Part shown: piece after piece, positions 31,501-43,500 of the stretch
How positions within the stretch are numbered: position 1 is the stretch's first letter
How the letters are laid out: every line of letters starts with the position of its first letter
Assembly (NCBI GenBank): GCA_036898135.1
Contig: CM072522.1
Location: forward strand, 9,283,186-9,347,185
Direction: 5' to 3'
DNA from: Oncomelania hupensis
Lineage: Eukaryota; Mollusca; Gastropoda; Littorinimorpha; Pomatiopsidae
Length of the DNA stretch: 64,000 nt
Notes under the pieces: model-generated
What the model was told of the DNA's origin: nothing
What the model saw: the letters and a program-made list of their open reading frames with translations, nothing else
Database searches by the model: none
Translations under genes and position numbers: made by a program

Positions 31501-34500
31501 CGATCTTCACTTTGCTGTCGTAACCAAGAAACAGCTGGGGAGATGGATTTTGAATGGTGGGCTCTCGGTCAGTAAAATGAAAGGAACAGACAAAAATTGT
31601 CTTCGGTGGACGTTTTAAATGTAGTTTTGACAGCCACTCTCTTTTCTTGTCACTATTTGAAGGGGTGTGCAGTTTGTAGGGCTCCTGACACACGCACTCT
31701 CCATGAACTATTGGGTAGTGATCAACGCACCTCCGAAGTTGCCACAAATACAGGCCTCTACAATTGTTTTTGCATCCTTTCACTGAGCATGTACTTCCTC
31801 CACCGTTTTTATACTTATCCCACTCGTTTTCTGGCTCTAACAATAATTGTTTTCGGCAATTTGCCATATTTAAAACTATAATAAAAGTCACGCATCAATC
31901 TTTGAGAAAAGCAAAACAAGCCAGACAGGAACTTGGTTTCACTCTAACCTCGTTTTGTTTTATAATGGCGATAACCACGAGTTTTTATGAGAGGTGCCGG
32001 AAAGTTGTGAATTGTCTGTAAATTGTACAGTGGAACCTCCGGTATCCGTCTCTCTGGTATACGACTCCCTCCGTTATGTGACCTGAAAACTTCTGACAGA
32101 TTCACTTCCAAAAATAAATGACCTCTGGTATGCGACAACCTTGTTTATGCGACCAGCGACCGTGTCTTAAGCCCTTTATATGACCGTCTAAGGCAGTTTA
32201 AAAGAAATATCAGTTAATTTATTGACTGTACCTTTTGTTTTTTCTCTCATGTTAGTGTATGCCTGCTATTGTCTGCTTTTTCCAGTTTGCAAGTAAGGGA
32301 CATTACTCGCCTACACTGGCCTGTCAAAATGGCGTCGCGCAAGAGGAAAGTTTTTAGTTTGGCAGAGAGAATGAAAGTGATTCAAAGAAGTGAAAAGGGG
32401 GAGAGTTGTTTGACCAAGTTCTTGTTTGTCAACAACATCCCTGGAGTAGACAAAATGATGGCCATCCAGTCTGCCATTCCGAGTGCAAGGAATAGAAAGG
32501 ACCTGATTAATCGAAAATAGACTTCAATTTCAAAGTTTTCCCCTGTTAGAAATGTCTGAAGAAACGACCGTTTTCGATTAATCATGTCATTTCTAATCCT
32601 TGTACTCTGAATATGGTTTTCTGTGTTGTTAAACATTTCAAGTTGTGAATTAATGTCAACTCCATGGAGCATTTCACAGCAGTGTGAAAGCTAAAAGTGC
32701 TGTTAAACATTTGAAGTTGTTAATAAAAGAGACAAAGCTAAAAATGAAACCTGTTATACTGTTTTCTTTGTCAGAGAATACATGCTGGTGAGTGTGAAAA
32801 TTATGACTACATACCCCTCCGACCCTGACCTCCCTCCCCCACTCCCCTATTTCCGGTTTAAGACCACCTCTATTATAAGACAGTTTTTCTCAGATTTTGG
32901 ACGGTCTTATACTGAAGGTTCCACTGTATTGCAATAATGTTATGTTTCTATTCTCTGATCGTTTTGTTGTTTTTTGTTTTTTACATGGCGTCATAATAGT
33001 GTTTTTTTCTCCAGTTATTGTTTTAGTATTGCTTTATGAACCTCTGCAAGCATGACTGAGTATATTGTCAGTGTGAATATGCTTGTAAATAGTGTATAGT
33101 GATCATGTTATTTTATTAATCCTTGACGTTTTCAAGATGCAATACATTTTTTAAAGTAGTAGCAGTGGTAGTACTGACAGTAGCAGTAGCAGTGACAGTA
33201 AAAGTGGTAAAGAAAAAGGAATTGTTCTTACTTAAATAGCCCACTTACAAGCTCAGAGAGCTTCTCAAGGCGCTGGCCACTAATTTCCAGTAAACACAAA
33301 ATAGTTTGCCGAGGTCAGAATTCAAACCCACATCGCCCAAGATGCACTTATAAAAGGCTTGCATCCTGAACCTCAAAGCCATCCTTGCTGCCTGGTAGTA
33401 GTAATAGTGTGTTAGTAACAGTGGAAGATTTCAAATTCACATTCAGAGACTTTATTGCCAAGTTCACATACAGTACACAAGGAATACATTTCGGCATGAG
33501 GCACATAACGATAACACACGTATCATGAAATATTATTTTAGACGTACACTCACCTGGCAAGAATCGTAGACCGAATTTTGCAGCAGCTGAGAGGTTTTGA
33601 TGAACTCTGCCGTCAAGAACGAGAAGGGCACATTGTCAGCAAAGACCACCACTGGTCGCAGTAGACTGGGGTGTGCCGACAGACTCATTTCTGCTGCCGG
33701 TCGTGAATGTAGCACCTGCAATGATTACCTTGGATTATTATATAAATGTTGTGTATAAGATATAAACGGTTGTGTTTATGACATAAATGTTTATGTTCAT
33801 GATATAATGTTTATTTATGTTCATGATATGTTTATGATATAAATGTTTATGATATAAATGTTTATTATATAAATGTTATGTTTATTATATATAAATTTTG
33901 CTTTTTTCAATAAAATGTTTGCAGTCATACTGCCTACCGCTCATTCATTATATTAGTGAGATATCTCTTAACAATTTGCACATGTTTATTACCTTATTCT
34001 GCAGTGTCTGCGATTTGACGATCTCGATTTTGTCAGTAGTTGTTGCAAGTGAAGAAGGATTCGATATTAAATAAAAATTAAGCAGAACTGACCTATTTCA
34101 TAAAGGCATACACAGCAGAAAACTAAATCAACTGTATAAAAAATTTTAAAAAATAAAAATCAACTTGTTTTAAAAATAAATAGAACAGCATAACATTAAC
34201 TCACTCCCTACTATCCAATGCAATCACAGTGGTCCCCTGCCCATCACATCCCCACTAACCACTGATTGTAATTTTCATCTCTGACGTTTTTGCTTCAATG
34301 ACATCCATTTCCGTACAAAACTAAAGTTCCAGCTTTCAAATTTGTTCTATTGTCCGCTGTTTCATAGTGCTATTTTAGGTTCTTCAGCTGTACAATGATG
34401 CAGTGAAGTTTAATTTCTTAAAAACCTACTTTGCGAGATTTTGGCCAAACAAAATGGTATCATCTACTTCGACAAAAAATAGGGTCTGTTCCACTCATCT

Positions 34501-37500
34501 AAATCAGGTATTTTCCACTTGAAACATTTCAAACTGTGTGTTATAGTGTACCAATATATCAGCAATAACTCATGTTCTTTGTGAAGTACTTTCTCTTAAA
34601 TTAATGTTTTTCTAAATAATACAAGAAAAAAGTCATGGACGAATCATGGCTGCTAAACAGTTAGCCAAATATAATAAATTATACAGATGGAACAAGCAAT
34701 CAAAGGCGAAAATATTAAACAAAGAACAGTCAAAAGAAGAACCAATAATGCAACAACAATCATTACCAACAAAACATGAAGAATCACTAGAGTCAAAACC
34801 AACCTTCTTCAGGCAAACAAGTTTATTATTTTGTTGCTGCGGCTGGTCTGGGAACTTCTGGTTACTTGATGTATAAATATTACAAAGGTAACAAGCAAAA
34901 ACCGAAGACCCCAAAAACACATTGAAAAACGAAACCATTGAATAATGTCCATTATCCAAAAAAAATTCAGCACTAGATGTATTTTCAATGCAGAAATAAT
35001 GTTTTAAAATTAATTTTTAATATATAAAAATGATCGTGCCATATGAACAGACCATTGTGAATCTCGCCTACCACAGTGGCATTCTAGTTGTATTGAATAC
35101 ATCATACGCATTGATCGCAAAATCTCTGTTTAAACTGAAACCCATTAAATTAGGGAAAATGGATCTTGCAGACATTGGTAAGCTTCTTGAAATTTCAACA
35201 TTATCTATAGCAACAAAAGACTACCTCGTTAAGCAAAAATTACTTCCTCTAGACCTACATCTAATCCTTGACTTAATATTCTGTTAAAAACTGGTGTGTC
35301 TGTTGACTGTAAAAAAAAGTAATATCAGTAAATAATGTTTGTGTTTTTTTATGTTTTAAATACTACACACGAAATTCTATTATAAACGCTCTCTCTCTCT
35401 CTTCTCCCAACATTACCCCCACCAATCCTTCTCTGTAAGTTCAGTATCGAAGTATCGATCGATTTTCACATTGAGTTTCTCAAAAACTAATAAGTCTACA
35501 GTCTAATTTGTTTGCACAGTAAGCCTACAGTCTAATTTGTTTGCACTGCACTGAGAGTGGAATGCCTGCTAGAGATTTCTCAAAGGATTACATCAGCCAA
35601 CAAGTTGTTGAATTGGATTTTGCCCGCAGACATAGAAGCATGATGTTGGCCAGCAAGTGACTGGCGATGCTACTTATTGTCACTAAAGCTCCTCCCACTT
35701 CCCGCGCGCCTTGTTACGGGAATACGCTCAACTGACAAGGCCTTAGCACACAGCCAGCTAACAGCATTATAATCTGGTTGTGAGACTCAAAGTGCAACTC
35801 AAGGTTATGAGAACACTTTGGCACGTTAAAATAAACTTTTGTGTCATACGCCCCGAATTTTTCAGTGCTCCGTTTTTGGATCTTGACATAAAAACCTACT
35901 TTCTAGGGGGGTGAGAGGAGGTGGGGGAGGTGAGGGGTAAAGGTGGTGGGCAGGGGTGGGGTGGGTGTGTGTGAAGGTGGTGCTTGGTGGTGGTGGTAAA
36001 GAGGGGAGGGGGTGGGGGTGGATGTGGTTGGTAGCTTAACCCTATCTATGGCACGGGCCGATTAAATCGGCCCTTTTCCCTCTTCTAAAATGCCTGGGCC
36101 GACCTAATCGGTCTTATTTTTCATTGGCTTTCACAATAAAGTTACTGAACCAAAACGTTTTGAAACGGCGTTTGTGATTGGCTGAGTGTGTGTACTTTCG
36201 TTTTATAATGGTTTTCTTGACCAATGAGAAAGCTTTTTTAGTATAAAAGCCTGGTAATCGAAGACTTCCTGCGTTTTGTAAACAATGGCGGATGACACGA
36301 ATAGACGCGAGCGTCCTGGTGTTTTCGAGCTGTTTTCTGTGCAAAATAATGATGAAATCAGTGACAATGAGTCTGATATTGATATTGACACTGCTGGAAG
36401 TGATGATAATAGTGATAGTAGTTACAGTGGTTGGGAAGACAGCGACAGAGAAAGCACATTATCTTCTTTTTCTTAATTTCAATCAGTGGACAAAAAAGGT
36501 GGGTTTACCTTCTTATAATGGCTATTACTAGCCTACTAATCACATTTTTGCTGTCCTGTTTGTATTTTTCTTGAAGCTAATATATTTTGCTAAATATTTT
36601 TATTGTTTTGCCTTTATTTTGTTGTTTGGTTTGCATGGTGAACAGCTGGTCCCCTTATAGTAATTTATTACCCAAAAAAATATTGCGGCGATTTGGAGTC
36701 CTGACACTACCTCAATGAAAATTGTGAGCACAAAATGTCCATAAATGGAAAGGGCAATGTGTGACCTTCAATTTGATATATGATACATAAGCGTAATGCC
36801 ATATTATATCCCTATAAACCTTATATTTCTAACGTTACCTGCAATACGTAAAAAATCCCTGCCAATGGAGAAATTTACTGTGCCGTAGATAGGGTTAATA
36901 ACTGCAGATTATAGTCACACCACATCAGAGCATACTGGTCCCATTATTCTGAACCAGGGGAAAAAATTTGGTCAATCCGGGATTCGAACTAGGGACCTTT
37001 ACTAGTAAGCCGCTCTACCAATTGTGCTACCCATCCACAGTGTGTAACTTGAGGAGTGGTGCATATGCAGGCTAGGCTGGCGATACAATACCACTGACTG
37101 GACTTTTTGCTAAGCTATGTGTTTAAAAGTGGCACTGTGTTACATATGCTATAAGAGAACACAAGTATTGAAATGCTTTTATTTAAGGAAAAGATGGAGG
37201 GGTGAAAGGGGTAGAAATGAGTAATTGGTAAAAATAGAAATATGGGGCTTAATTCAAAACAGGGTTTAAGAACCTTTAAAAAAGCATATATTTTAAAAGA
37301 AATATTTGGTCAGTGCTCACTTCCTCTATCTCTAGAGAGAGAGCAAAAGCAGCAACTACACACTGGGCCACTCACCATAAGCTGACATGGAGTGTTGGAG
37401 GTTCTCAGCTTAGTGTTGTAGATGACGCATCTGCCCGTGGCATGTACCGCCTGTCCATAAATGTCAAAGTCCGCCCACTTCAGATGAGCCCCTGCGCCAA

Positions 37501-40500
37501 GACTCATTCTCTCCAACGCCAGCAAACGCTCACACTGGACGTACACATCATGCAGGGTCTGAAAGTTCAGCGCGGTGAGCCGTGAGAACGTCTCGCGCAG
37601 CTTTGCCTCGCCCAGTGAGACTAGAGCGTTGGGGCGATTCATGGAGACGTACTGGTCTGACCCTACCGTTTCGGGGCGCTTGGGTCGCCGACGAGGGATT
37701 GGTCGCGGTCTGGAGAGGGTACCAGAGGAGGACTGGGTGTCAGATTCGGAGGACACCGTCTCTTTCGATGCAGACCGAGTGGCCGTGGAGGGTATAGGGG
37801 GTAGTGGCAGCAACTCGCCATTGCTGTCCACAGGCTGAGCAGGGGATGGAAAGTTGTGCCACAATGACGTCATGGAGGACGTCATTGACGCGGTCATGAA
37901 TGGCGACGGCGAGGTGACAGCAGACTGCGGCAGGGTGGAGGTCATGGAGGATGTCATGACATGGCCTTGTGCCACTGAGGCCGGTACGGCCGACTGCAGG
38001 TTGTCCGATTGTGAAGCGCTACCCCTTCGTCTGACCTTGGGTGCCGATTCCATGACAGGTTTTCGTTTAGGGTGTGGCAGTGTGGCCGACTGGATGGGGG
38101 GAGGTCGGTGCGGCACCTCTGTAAGTTTTATGTTGTGGGACACCTCTGTCATCTGGGTGATCTGTGAAGTCAAAGACTTGGTGTCGAGGTCATCGTCACG
38201 GAAACTTCTCTCTTCCCAGGTGTCCTCAGGGCCAAAGGAGGGGATCTCTTCGTAGATGGGCTGGTTGGCCAGCAGCTGGCGTCTCTCTTCAGTCATCTCA
38301 GGCTCCACAAAATGCTGCCCTTGGCCGGAAGAGGAAGAGGAGGAGTGAGAGGAGGACTTGGATGGCAGTTTAGTAACAATGGGTTTCTGTGATAATGAAA
38401 TAAAAAAAGTCAACAAAGGCACCTAGGAACCCCGCCTCGCAGGTTCATTCTCTCTCCATAAAATGAAACGAAGTGAAAATCACAGGTTATCATTGTTACT
38501 AATAACCAGGTAGTTGATTTTTTTTAACTAAAGCAAACAAGAGGCCTAGAACCACAGCAAACCTTGATAAATATAAGCTGTGGATAAATAAATATAAGCA
38601 AACCAGAAAGTATTTGTTCAACAATGCATAAATATGACAACAAAAATTCTGTGTCTACTCCAATCCTGGGACAAAAACCATCACTGACAGAGCATGGTGA
38701 ACCAGAACAACCGTTGCTGTCTAGGACAATTTATGTTCAGACTTCTCCATGCGTCAGAGCACAGGTCTTCTTCAGTGACAAAGGAACTTACTTTGGCAGT
38801 AACAATGGCAGATTTGGCATCAGGTCTGGCACTCTTGATTTTGGTGTCCGTCTGGCTGGGGGTCACTTTCGGTGATGCTGACCTCGCACTTCCCCCGCTT
38901 CCCTCCTGCTCTGCTGCCTCTGTTGATGCCATGGCAGCCACCGCTTGTGCGATCGGCTCTAGGTAACCTGTTACACAGATATTTGCTTGTTCGTAATAAA
39001 TATATCACAAAACTGACCGTGATCATGTATCCGCTAACTGCAGCCAGGACAGGTCTAGGTTATAAACATCAGGATTTGTAAAGTCTGTGCGATGGAAAGC
39101 ACACGTGAAAAAACTAGACCTCAGTTATACCCTCGTCCGAAGGAGCTTTCTCCCAACCCTTCACCCATTCAACTTCAACAATATTTCTGCGTCTTCTGAG
39201 AAGCACCCACAAACACACTAAATGAAGAATCCCCTCCCTTACCCCCACCACCCTTCCCTCCCCCCGAGGTGTTACGCTGGCTCCAAGGGTACGTTACAAG
39301 CCAAACTTACCTGACCATAATGGATGATACTGGATTAAATCCATTGGTTGTGATCATTCATCAGTCCGTTCACTCCTCACAACTCTTCTAACTGTCAACC
39401 TCCTCTCCTTTCACCCCACCCCTCCTCATCAGTTTTTTTGGGTGTTTATTTTTAACCTCAGAGGCATGCAGACCGAGTCCTCCTTTGTTTTCTTTTCTTT
39501 TTCTTTCTTTGATTTTTTAAAAATGTTAAAATAAAGCAGGGGTTCCTCAGATCTTCTTAACTGGTTCCTTTTTTTTAATATAATAAATTTCTTTGTTTTT
39601 AATTTTCTTTACCTGTCTTCTCTTTGTTTTTCTAAAAAAGAAAAAAGAAAACGCCATAATACAAATCAATATTAAGAGCAACATGACTTAATCTTAACAG
39701 CTATCTCAACAGAGAAACACCCTCATCAGTTTCTCACCTTCCGCAGGGATGTTAGGACACAGCAACCTCCCAGTGTTGGACTTATCTGTCTGGTCATAGT
39801 AGGGTGACTTGGCCCCACCCTCTTTGGGCAGAATGGCCTCATATAGATTCTCCAGCGACCCCAAGGGTGAAAGGATGGGCATGTCAAGGTCATCAAACCC
39901 TTTGTCAAAGTGCTGCGCACTTTCGGAGGATGGCTCATCGCCGAGCGTGATGGTGTTCCTTCTCTCAACTGGTTTGTGTCCATCCTGAATCATCTAAAGA
40001 GATCACACACAAAAAAATGTTAAATCTAATTTTGTAGCATTTCATGAAAACTTCAACCAGACCAACTGTCTTGAATTTAGCATTGCACAGGTGACTACCC
40101 CCCATTAATGACTGCATAAAAATGTGTATTTTGTGTAATTTTACATATCGTGCAAAGCGTAATAAAGTACGGCAAACAAAATATTCCATTCATTGATTCA
40201 ACAGGATAACATTTATTTTGCATATTGCACCACTCTGGCTCTCTTACTTTTTTATCAAAAAATGTAACACACACTACCTTTTTAGGTTCCTTGCTTATGA
40301 TCGACTTGCTCATTTCCTACCAATACAACTCAACAATCACTGCTAAAATTAGTTGAATTTTGCTATTATCGTAGCCATTTTTATTATCTGCTTTCACGAT
40401 GCTAAACTGAAGCACTTCTTTCTCTTTAACTTATGCCAGTGACAAAAAAAAAAGACAAACATCAGTCTCTGTGCAGTGTCTCTCACCTTGTTTTCGCCGT

Positions 40501-43500
40501 TTTTATTTCAGTTTTCTTTCATGCGAAAGATTTTCTTTATGCCATTTTCAACTAGCCACAAAGCCAATGCACACCACATCTCGCGTAGGAGATTTTGTAT
40601 TCGCACATGCGCACTGAGAGCAATTAGCAAGGGAAATAGTGGATCAGACTTGGATTGAGTTTTTACAAAATTTTTAATTAAAAATCTTATCTGAGCATAT
40701 TTTGAATGAACGAAGCATATTATTAGCGTATTTTGGACTGAAAACGTGTAAAAATATGCGCTAGGCAGACCTGCCTACCTTACGCATTACTGATCAGTAG
40801 TTTCCCCTGTGAATTTCAGTAATTTTGCATTTTCCTTCAGTAATTCTACAGACATGAATAAACGCGGTGTTTCTGAATAACCAAGGTATGAATAAATTCA
40901 CAGCACGTTTACTACTTAAAAAACACACAAAAAAAAGTTTTTAAAAGGATAGCAAAAAGAAGGAAACAATATCAAACAGATTTTAAAAAATGATTACTTA
41001 GTATCATGAGAGACCATGGCATGCAACAAAAGATAAACCTGCACCTCACTGACCCGGTTGTGATGAAGGATAACTGTCCCACAGAGTTTTATTTACAATA
41101 CAGGTGATTGACTCAAATGCCATTTTCATGATAAAGATGAGTAATTCACAGGAATAGGCACTACACATAAATTATGAATGCAAAGTTTGCCTTTAAAAAA
41201 AAAATTTTTTAGTTTCATCAGCTGTCAAAATAAGGACTTGTAACTGTGAATACGTTTACCAATAACAATAGCACATTGTGAGATTAATTTAATTACAGTT
41301 GAAATCGACCACACTGAAAAGACCCTGTACAATTTTTTTTTTTAAACTGGTCCTTATATTGTGCCAGCTGCCTGGAGTAGGCACATTTGAGATGGTCCAG
41401 CTCTTCTTGCCTGACATATCTGGTGTCTTCATGGCGAGATTTGAGGACCAGTCGCTTACAGACGTTTGCTCCTCCATGCCCAACTGAGAAGTCAGAATCG
41501 CACACAGAACAATACACGTATAAACTATAATTCTGGGCCATGTTTTTTGAAGCCACAAGACAAGGCCAAGTCCGCGTGTAATCCGAACGAAATACTTGCA
41601 ACTGCAGCTTTTTCTTCTTCTTCTGCACTTGAGCAATCTCTACACACTCAGACTCTTCTGATTCGTAGTCTGTCTCATGTAAACGTGCAACTTTAGCCCG
41701 ATTAGAACTTTCACCACTCGCCATTTTCACTCAAGATCGGCGCGACAATCTAAGCTCGTAACGATCGAGCATGTTCATTGGTTCACGACGTCCAATCACA
41801 ACTCTCGAAACATTTGCTCTCATGCAAGGGCGGTTACTCTGTTGGCTTCTAGGCCTAGCAGACAACAATTTAACAAGTTTACACGGTTCTAAAAATTGCG
41901 TAGTTTTTCAATTGTTTTCTCCGTAATTTTGCATAAAATTTCGTACTCCCGTACTAGAGGGTAAAATTCCGTTAAATTATGGAAGATTATGTAAGGGTAG
42001 GCAGGTCTGCGCTAAACCATAAGGTAGGCACCTCTGGAATCTTGCCATTTCGTATACTGCACATTTATCAGCTCAAAGAGCTACTTATGGTTGCTTAAAC
42101 TGTCTTACATCATCTGAGAACATTCCAGGTGAAACAAAAACTATGCAGAGGTTTCACTGCGAAAACATGTCGACAATCATCAACATCAACGCCCCATATT
42201 CATACACTGCAAATAGTCCAGACATCTCACGGAATTAATCTAATTTGTTAGGGTTAGCTCGAGGCACAAACACTCACCATAGGGCCGGAGATATCACTTG
42301 GGTTGATCTTCTTCCCTTTTTTCTCTCCGTCACCTATCGATTGGGCTCGCTTTACGGACCCCGGAGGTACTGGTGCCCTCGCTTTTCTCACGTTCAGCTT
42401 GCCAAGGAGACCTGCATGTTGAAACACAATATTGGAATCAGTTTAAATAAAGTCCCCTGGGCAACATAGCTTGGCATATTATTGGAAACATGGAAGGTCA
42501 AAGATGATGGGAATTTTTATAACACACACATAATACATGGTAAATACTGACAGAACCTTTATTTCTTACCTTTCTTCCCAGGAGCGGCAGTGGGTAGCTC
42601 AATTTTCTCAGAGAATCGTGGGCTGTCATCCGAGTTGGAGGTTGTGTCGTCCGTTGGGGACCCTGGCTGGGAATCCGACTCTTCCATAGTAGGGGAGGTT
42701 GGCGGAGAACGGGACACTGCGTGCGATGTTTTGCTGGTGGGGGGTGAGGGTGGAGGTACCATCATAGATTTGCGAATTTCTGACCTGCAGGTGAAGATTG
42801 ACAAATTACTTTGACACATACTATGTTTGCAATGGAATAATTTGAAAATGTGCTTCACCTTGAATTTTACAAATACATACTAGAAACACTTAAGCATTTG
42901 ACAATGGATGCGCATTTGGTTTCAAATTGACAGCATCAACGTCATTTCAAATGTACACATTTTATGTACAAAGCTTTTATGGTGTGTGTTCTAGCTCTTT
43001 CCCTGCCAATCGACGATATATCGTCGATCTGAGCCGCCATGTTTGTGCCAATCGACGATATATCGTCGATCTGAGCCGCCATGTTTGTGCCAATCGACGA
43101 TATATCGTCGATTTCAGTATTCCATTTCGATCCGGTTTATTGCGCAGTCCAATCCAAGTTTTATTTTAACCAAAGAGAGATAACTCTTTCTACTTTCGTT
43201 CCCGATCGACAGGCGCGTGGTTTCTTCAAATTGATTCGTTTTTAGAGTGTTTTTTGTGCATTTTACTAAGCATTGTGATGGGCACAATCGACAGTGTGTC
43301 AAACTCTGCTAATAATCAATATAATTTCAAACTGTAAAGTGTATTTTGATCCTAAATAAATTTTCTTTCTGGTGTGTGAAGCTGATTCAGTGATTTTGAA
43401 TTATTCCTCCAGATTTTTTTTATCACTGTGGTATGTAGAAATATTTTTATTTTATTTTATAATTTCAAAAAGATCAACATGTTTTCAAAACACATATTTC

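Larger units (their letters stand above)
32028..32926 (+). mobile_element. Tigger/pogo-type DNA transposon, internally deleted
   Basis: Terminal inverted repeats begin CAGTGGAACCTCCGGTAT on the left and CAGTGGAACCTTCAGTAT on the right (minus), each flanked by TA at 32026-32027 and 32927-32928. The interior keeps only the start of the transposase. Confidence 0.85.

Noticed and set aside
36972..37038. tRNA gene on the minus strand
   Set aside because: Acceptor and anticodon stems pair poorly and the loop lacks the expected T before the anticodon; better explained as a SINE head.
37313..38255. Plus-strand frames of 70-133 codons opposite PEAK-like exon 7
   Set aside because: Shadows; the minus frame has splice sites in matching phase and family similarity.
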